The notes under the pieces: generated by a model
Told to the model about the DNA's origin: nothing
The model's input: the letters and a program-made list of their open reading frames with translations, nothing else
Database searches by the model: none
In this document: positions 33,747-41,406 of the stretch, one piece after another
Layout: each line of letters starts with the position of its first letter
Position numbering within the stretch: position 1 is the stretch's first letter
DNA from: CAIKMD01 sp963702925
Lineage (GTDB): Bacteria; Pseudomonadota; Alphaproteobacteria; ATCC43930; CGMCC-115725
Reading direction: 5' to 3'
NCBI GenBank assembly: GCA_963702925.1
Contig: OY969771.1
Coordinates: forward strand, 682,001 to 746,000
DNA: 64,000 nucleotides
Made by a program: the position numbers and the translations under genes

Positions 33747-34694
33747 ATGACCGAGAAAATAACGCTCAAGCTTGCCTTTCATCCGCCGCCGCAATCGGCG
33801 ACCTTTCAAGGCGCGATCAAGCCTTTCGCCGAAGCGGTCGCCCAGGAATCCGGCGGCGCGGTCGCGGTCGCGCTTTATCCCGACGCCGCGCTTGGCGGCA
33901 AGCTGACGACGCAGCTCGATCTCGTCGAAAGCGGCACGGCCGATGCGGCTTTCGTCATTCCGGGATTCACGCCGGCCCGCTTTCCCGATAATTTTGTCTT
34001 CGGCATCCCCGGCCTCTTCAACGACATCGGCGAAGCCTCGCTGGTCTTCAGCCGCCTCGTCCATGCCGGCAAGCTCGCCGGCTATGGCGATTTCTTCGTC
34101 ATCGGCGCGTTCTGCACCGAGCCGTTTACGCTGCACGCACGCAAGAAGCTCACGACCCTTGCCGATCTCAACGGCATGAAGCTGCGCGCGGCCAATAGCG
34201 CCGACGAGATCATGCTGCGGCAGCTCGGTGCCGATGCGCGCATCGTCCCGGGCGACAAGATTCTGAGCTCGATCGAGAGTGGCACGATCGACGGCGCGAC
34301 GCTTCATGCCGGACCGCTTTACGATCTCGGCATCAGCAAGGTCACCCGTTTCGATTATTTCCTGCGGCTCGGCTGCGCGCCTTTGACCGTGCTGATGAAC
34401 CAAGAGCGCTTTGCGCGCCTGCCCAAGTCGGCACAGGACATCATCCGCAACCAAAGCGGCGAGCGCTTCGCCGCGAATTATGCGACGCAGATGGCGGCGC
34501 ATAACGAAAAGCTGCTGGCAGCGATGCGCGCCGATCCCGCCCGCACCGTCACCGAGCCGCCGGCCGCGGAGACTGCCGCCGCCGCGAAGGCATTCGAACC
34601 CGTCATCGCCGCTTGGCTCGCCGAGCAGCCGCGCAATCGCGCAACCTTCGCCGCGGTCAAGGAAGCGCTCGCCGACTATCGCGCGTCGCGTTAG
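33747..34694 (+). CDS. DctP-type (TRAP) solute-binding protein without signal peptide
   Basis: 315 residues of the TRAP receptor family: LKLAFHPPPQSATFQG opens the fold, GMKLRAANSADE carries the substrate-binding arginine (family knowledge) and NQERFARLPKSAQDII is a late family signature. The N-terminus MTEKITLKLAF goes straight into the first strand, with no signal peptide; upstream codons overlap the permease gene, so none has been missed. AAGG lies 8 bases before the ATG. It lies in an ABC operon and no DctQM membrane genes are in view. It may be a cytosolic sensor or an unusual ABC receptor. Confidence 0.85.
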   Translation: MTEKITLKLAFHPPPQSATFQGAIKPFAEAVAQESGGAVAVALYPDAALGGKLTTQLDLVESGTADAAFVIPGFTPARFPDNFVFGIPGLFNDIGEASLVFSRLVHAGKLAGYGDFFVIGAFCTEPFTLHARKKLTTLADLNGMKLRAANSADEIMLRQLGADARIVPGDKILSSIESGTIDGATLHAGPLYDLGISKVTRFDYFLRLGCAPLTVLMNQERFARLPKSAQDIIRNQSGERFAANYATQMAAHNEKLLAAMRADPARTVTEPPAAETAAAAKAFEPVIAAWLAEQPRNRATFAAVKEALADYRASR

Positions 34695-34723
34695 GGCCGC
34701 AGCGAATGAATCACCGGATCGTC

Positions 34724-34802
34724 ATGGCCGGCCTCCGTGCCGGCCATCCACGCCTTTGGCGTAAGGAATCAAGACGTGGATGCGCGGAACAAGTCCGCGC
34801 AT
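34724..34802. repeat. REP-like element with three stems
   Basis: Three inverted pairs follow each other: ATGGCCGGC-CTCCGT-GCCGGCCAT, then CCACG...CGTGG, then ATGCGCGGA-ACAAG-TCCGCGCAT. Both outer stems are perfect over 9 bp. It is a different family from the TCGTC...GACGA elements. The 216-base gap around it holds no gene. Confidence 0.75.
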
Positions 34803-34910
34803 GACGTCCTTGACGGGACGCCGCCGCTGATATGGTCGGAGGCTATTCCGACGCTTCTGTTCCCAAAGCGGCACATCGCCTAGGCCTCGGCGCCGGTGTA
34901 CGATCGCCGG

Positions 34911-35588
34911 ATGAGCAGCCTCAATCTCAGAGTCTTCTGCCGGCTTTTGTTTGTGGTTCTCGTCATGGCGGCGCTGCTGTTCGTGCCAGCCGGGACGCTC
35001 GATTTCTGGCAGGCCTGGACGTTTCTTGCCATCTATTTCGTGGCCGCTCTCGCAATGACTTTTTACCTGATGAAGAACGACCCAAAGCTCTTGGCGCGGC
35101 GGATGCGCGGCGGCCCGTTTGCGGAAAAGGAGCCGGCGCAAAAGATCATCATGTTGCTTACCTCGGCGGGATTTATCGCCCTTATGGTGCTCGCGGGACT
35201 CGATCATCGCTTCGGCTGGTCTGACATGACATCCGCGACAGCACTCGCCGGGGAGGCATTGGTCGTGCTCGGCTGGCTTGCGATCTTTTTCGTGTTCAAG
35301 GAAAACAGCTTCTCCTCCGCGACCATCGAATTGGCGCCGGACCAGAAGGTGATCTCGACCGGACCTTACGCGCGCATACGGCATCCCATGTATGCGGGAG
35401 GCTTCGTCCTGTTTTTCGGCATGCCGGTCGCGCTCGGCTCGTGGTGGGCGCTGCTCGCCATGCTCGCGGTCCTGCCCGCGCTGATCTGGCGATTGTTGGA
35501 CGAAGAAAAGTTCCTGGCCAAGAATCTGCCGGGCTATATGGCGTACCAGGAAAAGGTGCGCTATCGCCTGATACCGCGGATCTGGTAG
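34911..35588 (+). CDS. Membrane methyltransferase, ICMT/phospholipid methyltransferase family
   Basis: 225 residues with about five hydrophobic segments. The conserved C-terminal cofactor site is present: GPYARIRHPMYAG and EEKFLAKNLPGYMAYQEKVRYRLIP. Family members use S-adenosylmethionine to methylate isoprenylcysteine, phospholipid or small lipid-soluble substrates. A GTG five codons upstream is an alternative start; neither has a clear ribosome site. It is convergent with tctA (9 bases apart) and looks unrelated to the catabolic operons. Confidence 0.88.
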   Translation: MSSLNLRVFCRLLFVVLVMAALLFVPAGTLDFWQAWTFLAIYFVAALAMTFYLMKNDPKLLARRMRGGPFAEKEPAQKIIMLLTSAGFIALMVLAGLDHRFGWSDMTSATALAGEALVVLGWLAIFFVFKENSFSSATIELAPDQKVISTGPYARIRHPMYAGGFVLFFGMPVALGSWWALLAMLAVLPALIWRLLDEEKFLAKNLPGYMAYQEKVRYRLIPRIW

Positions 35589-35597
35589 AAGCGTGCC

Positions 35598-37103
35598 CTA
35601 CTCGGCCGCTTCGATTTCGGGCGAGGCGCGGCGGCGCAAGGACGGCGCGCAAAACACCACCATCAAGCCGATCGTCGCGAGCAGAATCGCCGCGCTGATC
35701 GGGTGGGTGATAAAAACCGAAACGTCGCCGCGCGAGATCAGCAAGGCGCGCCGGAAATTGTCCTCGAGCATCGGCTCCAAGATCAATCCCAAGATCAGCG
35801 GCGCCGGCGAGCAGCGCAGCTTCAGGAACAGAAACCCGATCAGGCACACGCCGGCGGCAAACAACACGTCGAAGGCCGAATTGTTGACGCTGTAGACGCC
35901 GATGCAGCAGCACACCAGCACCAACGGATAGAGAAAGCGGTAGGGCACGGCAAGCAGGCGGATCCAGATACCGACCAGCGGCAGGTTGAGGATCAGCAGC
36001 ATCGCGTTGCCGATGAACATGCTGGCGATCACGCCCCAGAAGAGATCGGCATGCTGCGTCATCAATTGCGGGCCGGCGGTGACGCCTTGGATCATCAGCG
36101 CCGCCAGCATCAGCGCCATGGGCGCGCCGGCGGGAATGCCCAAGGTCAGCATCGGAATGAAATGGGTGAAGGTCGCGGCGTTGTTGGAGGATTCCGGACC
36201 TGCCACGCCTTCGATGGCGCCTTGGCCGAAACGCGACGGATCGGCGGCCAGACGCCGCTCCATGCTGTAGGAGGCGAATGACGCGATCAGCGGCCCGGTG
36301 CCGGGAAAGATGCCGATCGCCGAGCCCAAAGCCGTGCCGCGCCAGATCGGTCCCCAAGCCGCTTTGAGATCGGCGCGGGTCGGGATGAGCCCGGTTACTT
36401 TGCCGGCGACGATCCTGGTCGTGTTGGCGGTGAGGTTGGCGGTGATCTGCGCCAATGCAAAGAGCCCGACCGCTACGGCGACGAAGTCCAACCCGTCATC
36501 GAGCTGGTGGATACCCAAGGTAAAACGCATCAGCCCGGTCGAGACATCGGTGCCGATGGTGGCAAGCAGCAGGCCCAGCACCGCCATCGAGATCGTGGTG
36601 ACCGCAGATTCGCTGGTGATCACCGAGACCGCGACCAGCGCCATCACGATCATCGAGGCATATTCGACCGGGCCGAAGCTTTGCGCGATCACCGCAAGCG
36701 GCGGCGAGAACAGCGCGATGACGCCGACGCTGACGCAGCCGGCAAAGAACGATCCCAGCGCCGAGATGCACAAGGCCGGGCCGGCGCGGCCTTGCTTGGC
36801 CATGGGGTGGCCGTCGAGGCAGATCACCACCGAGGTCGGCTCGCCCGGCATGTTCATCATGATCGCCGTGGTCGAGCCCGCGTGATGCGCGCCGTAATAG
36901 ATGCCGGTCAGCATGATCAGCGAGGCGACCGCGGGCATCTTGAAGGTGAGCGGCAGCAGCATCGCGATCGTCGTCACCGGCGACAGGCCGGGCAGCACGC
37001 CGACTAAGGTGCCGAGCGCCGCGCCAATGAGGCAGTAGATCAGATTCTCGGGCGTCAAGGCGACGCCGAAACCGCCGCCGAGATTGTGAAAGATTTCCGT
37101 CAT
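35598..37103 (-). CDS. tctA: Tripartite tricarboxylate transporter large permease TctA
   Basis: 501 residues, about eleven helices. VGVLPGLSPVTTIAMLLP and the block from GIYYGAHHAGSTTAI to MPGEPTSVV are hallmark TctA sequences; a second half with GIFPGTGPLIASF shows the internal repeat. It is the last gene of a minus-strand operon and lies 24 bases after tctB. Together with TctB and the TctC receptor it makes a complete ion-driven importer for a carboxylated substrate. Confidence 0.95.
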   Translation of the reverse strand: MTEIFHNLGGGFGVALTPENLIYCLIGAALGTLVGVLPGLSPVTTIAMLLPLTFKMPAVASLIMLTGIYYGAHHAGSTTAIMMNMPGEPTSVVICLDGHPMAKQGRAGPALCISALGSFFAGCVSVGVIALFSPPLAVIAQSFGPVEYASMIVMALVAVSVITSESAVTTISMAVLGLLLATIGTDVSTGLMRFTLGIHQLDDGLDFVAVAVGLFALAQITANLTANTTRIVAGKVTGLIPTRADLKAAWGPIWRGTALGSAIGIFPGTGPLIASFASYSMERRLAADPSRFGQGAIEGVAGPESSNNAATFTHFIPMLTLGIPAGAPMALMLAALMIQGVTAGPQLMTQHADLFWGVIASMFIGNAMLLILNLPLVGIWIRLLAVPYRFLYPLVLVCCCIGVYSVNNSAFDVLFAAGVCLIGFLFLKLRCSPAPLILGLILEPMLEDNFRRALLISRGDVSVFITHPISAAILLATIGLMVVFCAPSLRRRASPEIEAAE

Positions 37104-37127
37104 GAGGATGTCACTGGCGCTGCCGGC

Positions 37128-37589
37128 TCAATCGGGAAACAGCGAGAAAGGAAGATTGAGACCGTAAACGAAGACCCCGGTGCCGAACGCCGCCAAGACG
37201 ACGCTTATCACCGCGATCTCGATCAGGCGAATGCGCGGATTGGCGAGGCCGGCGATGATGACCGTGCCGATGATCGCCAGCACGAGACCGATGCGCTCGA
37301 TCGTCACGCCGAAGAACACGACGCTGAGCGGCACGAGATAGATCGAGCGCGCGCGCCACGAGCCGAGGCCTTCCCCATGCGCGGCGAGGAGACCCGAGAC
37401 GATGTTGGCGAGGCCGAGCGCCGCGAGGATCAGCGCCAGCAGCAAGGGAAAACCGCCCGGCCCGACCCGTGTCGGCGTGCCGAGATTGTAGCCCAACGAC
37501 ATCACGATTCCGGCGACGCCGAAGGCGAAGAAGATGCCGCCGGTAACGAGCTTGTTGATGTCGCCGCGCCGCGTCATGGCGCGATGCAT
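37128..37589 (-). CDS. tctB: Tripartite tricarboxylate transporter small permease TctB
   Basis: 153 residues with four hydrophobic segments and the GPGGFPLLLALILAALG element typical of TctB. Two possible ATG starts are four codons apart and neither has a good ribosome site. It precedes tctA; a 130-base gap containing GC-rich hairpins separates it from the M24 gene upstream. Confidence 0.9.
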   Translation of the reverse strand: MHRAMTRRGDINKLVTGGIFFAFGVAGIVMSLGYNLGTPTRVGPGGFPLLLALILAALGLANIVSGLLAAHGEGLGSWRARSIYLVPLSVVFFGVTIERIGLVLAIIGTVIIAGLANPRIRLIEIAVISVVLAAFGTGVFVYGLNLPFSLFPD

Positions 37590-37623
37590 GGCACGATCGA
37601 GCGACTTCCCACCCCCACCCCTG

Positions 37624-37686
37624 CCCTCCCCCTTCGAGGGGGAGGGGATACTTCATCACAAATCCCTCCCCCCTTGAGGGGGAGGG
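37624..37686. repeat. Paired C/G-tract hairpins
   Basis: CCCTCCCCCT-TCG-AGGGGGAGGG is a perfect 10-bp stem, followed 17 bases later by a near-copy with arms CCCTCCCCC and GGGGGAGGG. More G-rich sequence follows. It lies inside an operon between the M24 and tctB genes and could reduce read-through or form G-quadruplexes; there is no U-tract. Confidence 0.7.
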
Positions 37687-37719
37687 TCAGGGAGGGGGGA
37701 ACGTTACTCATGGCCCGAC

Positions 37720-38916
37720 TCACGCGAGCTGGAACAATTGCTGCGGCGTGCGGTGCAGCCGCTCCGGCCCGTTCGGGCCGATGAGGAAATTATTCGTGTT
37801 GCTCATGAAATTCTTGCCGACGAGCATCGAGGCGTGCAGCCCCATATTCATATTCTCTTTGAGCACCATGGATTCGTCGTGGCGGATCAGCGGGCGCTCG
37901 ACCATCTCATAGCCTTGACCGTGGCACAGGATGCGGCGCTCCTCGGGCAGGCCATGGGCGCGCATGAACTCGTTATGCGCCGCGAACACGTCCTTGCAAG
38001 CGACGCCAGGCTTCATGCGGTCGAGCACATTCTGCTCGGCCGCCAGCACGAGCGCATGGGCATCGACGATCTCTGGCGGCGCCTTGCCCATCACCGCGAA
38101 ACGGAACAGATGCGTATAGAACCCGCCCGGCCCGTTGCATTCGATCATGATGCCGACGACGTCGCCCTTTTCGATCGTTCGCGTTTGCATGTATTTCGGC
38201 TTGACGAAGGAAGGCCGGCCCGGCGGGGTTGCCATCACGATGTAAAGCCCTTGCGAGCCGCCGCGCAGGGTCGTGAGATATTGCATATAGGCGGCGACCT
38301 CGAACTCCTTCATGCCCGGCTTCACATGGTCGAGCAGCAGGCCCATCACCTCGTCCTGCATCGCGGCGGTGCGGCGGATGATGTCGATCTCCTCGGCGCT
38401 TTTGATCGCCTTCGCATCGTCGATCGCATCGGTCGCGTCGACCCATTGCACCGCCGGCAGCAAATCCTTGAGGCCCTGGGCGAAGCCGTGATACATGCCG
38501 TTCGGCCCGACCAGCCCGATTGTGCGATAGCCCTGGCGGCGGATTTCATTCGCCATCAGCTCGGCATCGTAGCGGCCGGTGTAATCGACCGCGCCGTTGA
38601 AGCTCGGGGTCGACACCCGCCGGCCGATGCCGCGAAATTCGGGATGATCGCCGTTATAGGTCCATTCGCCGCCGAAGACGCCGACCTCGCAGGTCGTCAT
38701 CAGCCCGTCGAGCGGAAAGATCACCGAGCGCGGATAGGCGTTGGTCGCCGGCGTGTCGGTGAACCAGCGGGTATAGCCGCCCATCCAATCCTCGGAGCTT
38801 TGCAGCACCAGCGCATCGAGGCCCAAGCGGCGCATCGCGCTGCGCGCTTCGGCCCAGCGGCGTTGCAGCTCGGTCGTCGAGATCGGTTCGCGGATCGGGC
38901 TTTGTCCTTCGGCCAT
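37720..38916 (-). CDS. M24-family (creatinase-like) protein without canonical metal ligands
   Basis: 398 residues: an N-terminal creatinase-type domain (about 1-165) and a pita-bread domain (about 170-398). In metal-dependent members two Asp, one His and two Glu bind the metals. Here the Asp positions are Ile258/Glu259 and His269, the first Glu is Asn355 and the last has no acid in NNFLIGPNG; His332 in CHGQGY remains. This pattern fits metal-free members such as creatinase, which hydrolyse C-N bonds, rather than prolidase. It lies between the tandem cupins and tctB, so it probably acts on the compound imported by the Tct system (inference). Confidence 0.85.
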   Translation of the reverse strand: MAEGQSPIREPISTTELQRRWAEARSAMRRLGLDALVLQSSEDWMGGYTRWFTDTPATNAYPRSVIFPLDGLMTTCEVGVFGGEWTYNGDHPEFRGIGRRVSTPSFNGAVDYTGRYDAELMANEIRRQGYRTIGLVGPNGMYHGFAQGLKDLLPAVQWVDATDAIDDAKAIKSAEEIDIIRRTAAMQDEVMGLLLDHVKPGMKEFEVAAYMQYLTTLRGGSQGLYIVMATPPGRPSFVKPKYMQTRTIEKGDVVGIMIECNGPGGFYTHLFRFAVMGKAPPEIVDAHALVLAAEQNVLDRMKPGVACKDVFAAHNEFMRAHGLPEERRILCHGQGYEMVERPLIRHDESMVLKENMNMGLHASMLVGKNFMSNTNNFLIGPNGPERLHRTPQQLFQLA

Positions 38917-38942
38917 GAGTTTTTCCTCCGGCGCTCTGTCCG

Positions 38943-39395
38943 TCAGCGTTTTGCCGCGGCGTCGATCACCACGGTCGCGAAGCGGCAGGGTGCTGCGCCG
39001 CGATTGGCCCAGCCGTGAATTGTCGCGCGCTGCACCATGACGTCATGCGGTTTCATCAGCAGCTCGGTGCCGTCCTCGAGCAGCATGGTGAGCTCGCCGT
39101 CGGTCACGACGACGTAGTCAATCGTTTCGGTCTTGTGCATATGCGGCTCGGTGCCGGGCGGCAGCTCAAGAATGCGAAAGACCGCGCCGCCATTGCGCGG
39201 CAGCATCGGAAACGGCCCCTGCGTCGGGTCGGGACCGTTCAGTTCCGGCGGCATGCTCTCGGTGTGCCAGAGATTGGCGATGCCGATCCCGCTTTGCATC
39301 TTGCCGGGCTGTGACTCGATCACGCTGTCCTGGCCGACGATCGAGCGGCCGGCGGCATTATGCGCGGTGACGATGCGGCGGATTTTGAACGCCAT
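38943..39395 (-). CDS. Cupin-domain protein, first of a tandem pair (downstream copy)
   Basis: 150 residues; one cupin barrel in the second half. Metal ligands are present: His-x-His in EPHMHKTETIDYV and a late His in ATIHGWANRG. The N-terminal half with MAFKIRRIVTAHNAAG is shared with the adjacent paralogue. I chose the ATG that clears the neighbouring stop by 4 bases; a start ten codons earlier would overlap it. Ring-modifying dioxygenase or isomerase functions are possible. Confidence 0.88.
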   Translation of the reverse strand: MAFKIRRIVTAHNAAGRSIVGQDSVIESQPGKMQSGIGIANLWHTESMPPELNGPDPTQGPFPMLPRNGGAVFRILELPPGTEPHMHKTETIDYVVVTDGELTMLLEDGTELLMKPHDVMVQRATIHGWANRGAAPCRFATVVIDAAAKR

Positions 39396-39399
39396 GCCC

Positions 39400-39867
39400 T
39401 TACCCGTGCTTGCCCGGGCCGGCATGGCCCAAAGCGTCGAGCAGCACTTCGGCGAAGATCGCCGGCTTGCCGCTGCGATTGTCCCAGCCGTGATTGGTCG
39501 AGCGCTGCACGATCACATCGCCTTCCTTGCACAGCACCTCACCCTCATCGAGCGTCATGTAAAGCTCGCCTTTGAGAATGACGTAGTAATCGAGCGTGTC
39601 GGTCTTGTGCTTGGTGGCGTCATTGCCCGGCGGAATTTCGAGAATGCGGAAGATGGTGCCGAAAGGCTTGGGCGTCACCGTGCCCGTCTGCTGCGTCGGA
39701 TCGGGACCGTTCAGCGCGGCGGGAGTCGAATCGGTCCACCACGGATCGTAGCGCCCGACCCGGTCGTCGAACCGGCCCGGGATCGAGGCCATGATTTCGT
39801 CGCTGCCGATTGTCGATTTCCCGGCCGCGTCATGCGCCGTCACGATCCTGCGAACCCTGAACGCCAC
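39400..39867 (-). CDS. Cupin-domain protein, second of a tandem pair (upstream copy)
   Basis: 155 residues; paralogous to its neighbour from the first residues (MAFRVRRIVTAHDAAG) through ALNGPDPTQ to the cupin core. Ligands: DATKHKTDTLDYY has only one His of the HxH pair, with Thr in the first place, and the late His is in STNHGWDNRS. The two copies thus differ in a metal ligand and may form a heteromer or have split functions. It lies 10 bases after tctC. Confidence 0.88.
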   Translation of the reverse strand: MAFRVRRIVTAHDAAGKSTIGSDEIMASIPGRFDDRVGRYDPWWTDSTPAALNGPDPTQQTGTVTPKPFGTIFRILEIPPGNDATKHKTDTLDYYVILKGELYMTLDEGEVLCKEGDVIVQRSTNHGWDNRSGKPAIFAEVLLDALGHAGPGKHG

Positions 39868-39877
39868 GAAACGCTCC

Positions 39878-40852
39878 CTACTGCGCCTGGTAATTGAGCT
39901 TGGTGAAGATATTCGCCCAATTGTCGCGCTCGGTCTTCTCGAAATCGGCGATCGATTGCGGCGTGCCGGCGCCGCCGCGGATCGTCACGCCATAAGAGAG
40001 CAGCCGCTTCACATAGCTCTCTTCGGTCACGATCGGGTTGATAGCGTGGTTGAGCTTGGCGATGATGTCGGCCGGCGTGCCGGCCGGCGCGAAGACGATG
40101 GTGAAGCCTTGCACGCGATAGCCGGTCAGGGTTTCGCCGATCGCCTGCACGTCGTCATGGCCGGGAACGCGTTGCGGCGAGGTGACCCCGATAGCGCGCA
40201 GCGAACCGTTGTCGAGATAAGGCTGCACCGCGTCGAAAGTGCTGTAGACCAGCGGCACGCGCCCGGCCACCGTGTCCTGCAGCATCGAGCCCGTGTCCTT
40301 ATAAGGAATGCCGACCATCTCGGTGCCGGCGAGCTTGTCGAACCACGGGCCGATCAAACTCACCACGCCGATCTGGCTGAAGCCGTAGCTGAGCTTGCCG
40401 GGATCGGCCTTGGCCAAAGCGATCAGCTCGGGGATGTTCTTCGCCTTGACGCTCGGATGCACGGCGAGCACGAACGCGTTGGAATCCGACAGCATCGCCA
40501 CCGGCACGTAATCGTGATCGGGATCGTAAGGCAGCGACTTGAACATCCATTTGTCGGTCGCCGCCACCGACAGGCCGCCGAGATAATAGGTATAGCCGTC
40601 GGGCGTCGCATGGGCGCCGCGCCCGGCCGCGATCAACCCGCCGCCGCCGGCGACATTGTCGACGATGAATTGCTGCCCAAGGCTCTTCGACAATTGATCG
40701 GCGACGATGCGCGCGACCAGGTCGGGCTGCGAGCCGGCCGGCACGCCGATGATGAAACGCACCGGCTTAGTCGGCCAGTTGGTGTCGGCCCGCGCCGGCG
40801 CAAACGGCGTCAAAGCCAAAATTCCGATCAACAGCAACGCCGCGCGACGCAT
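39878..40852 (-). CDS. tctC: Tripartite tricarboxylate transporter receptor (Bug/TctC family)
   Basis: 324 residues, signal peptide ending FAPARA-DTNWPTKPVRFI. GVPAGSQPDLVARIVADQLS and VDNVAGGGGLIAAG are diagnostic of Bug proteins, periplasmic receptors for carboxylates and aromatic acids. It should deliver substrate to TctAB encoded at the end of the same operon. It lies 53 bases after the dioxygenase beta gene. Confidence 0.93.
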   Translation of the reverse strand: MRRAALLLIGILALTPFAPARADTNWPTKPVRFIIGVPAGSQPDLVARIVADQLSKSLGQQFIVDNVAGGGGLIAAGRGAHATPDGYTYYLGGLSVAATDKWMFKSLPYDPDHDYVPVAMLSDSNAFVLAVHPSVKAKNIPELIALAKADPGKLSYGFSQIGVVSLIGPWFDKLAGTEMVGIPYKDTGSMLQDTVAGRVPLVYSTFDAVQPYLDNGSLRAIGVTSPQRVPGHDDVQAIGETLTGYRVQGFTIVFAPAGTPADIIAKLNHAINPIVTEESYVKRLLSYGVTIRGGAGTPQSIADFEKTERDNWANIFTKLNYQAQ

Positions 40853-40905
40853 GGTCTTCTCCCTCCCCCGGGCATACCGCCGAGCGGCCGCCCTATGAAA
40901 TCAGC

Positions 40906-41406
40906 TTACAAACAGTAGATGTCGATCGGCACCGGAATGCGATCGTTTTCGAGAATCGTTTTCTTCTTGGCGATGATCCATTGCTCGTCGCGCAAAGCGA
41001 GCTCGTATTCCGCGCGGCCGAAGAAGGTATGCGTCACCTCCATCAGCGGAAAGAAAGCATGGCAGGTCCATGACGAGCGCAAGCGGACGCGCTGTTGCTG
41101 CGGCTTCTCGAGCGCCAGGATATTGCCCACCATGTGGGTGGTGCGCGGCAAGGGCAAGGCGGCCGGCGAACGGCCCGAGCGGATGCGCACGATGCGGTCC
41201 TCGAGTCCGCCGCGGCCGGCGAAATACATGAACGACAATTCGGTCTGCGGATTGGCGGTGAGATTGCCTTCGGCGGTCCAAGCAGGAACCCAGAACTCGC
41301 AATCGCGCGCGAAGAGATCGAGCCACTCGTCCCAACGCCGCTCGTCGAGATAAACGGCTTCGCGCGCCAGCAGCTCGGTGGCGGCGGCGGACATCGTCTC
41401 GGTCAT
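40906..41406 (-). CDS. Aromatic-ring-hydroxylating dioxygenase beta subunit
   Basis: 166 residues with the NTF2-like fold of the family: an early LLAREAVYLDERRWDEWLDL helix, FWVPAW and a long twisted sheet near THMVGNI. The ATG overlaps the alpha-subunit stop in ATGA, giving equal translation. Beta subunits are structural in the alpha3beta3 enzyme. Confidence 0.92.
   Translation of the reverse strand: MTETMSAAATELLAREAVYLDERRWDEWLDLFARDCEFWVPAWTAEGNLTANPQTELSFMYFAGRGGLEDRIVRIRSGRSPAALPLPRTTHMVGNILALEKPQQQRVRLRSSWTCHAFFPLMEVTHTFFGRAEYELALRDEQWIIAKKKTILENDRIPVPIDIYCL

Noticed and set aside
34724..34802. Possible tRNA or small RNA from three consecutive stems
   Set aside because: No acceptor stem enclosing the others and no conserved tRNA loop sequences; better explained as a REP-like element.
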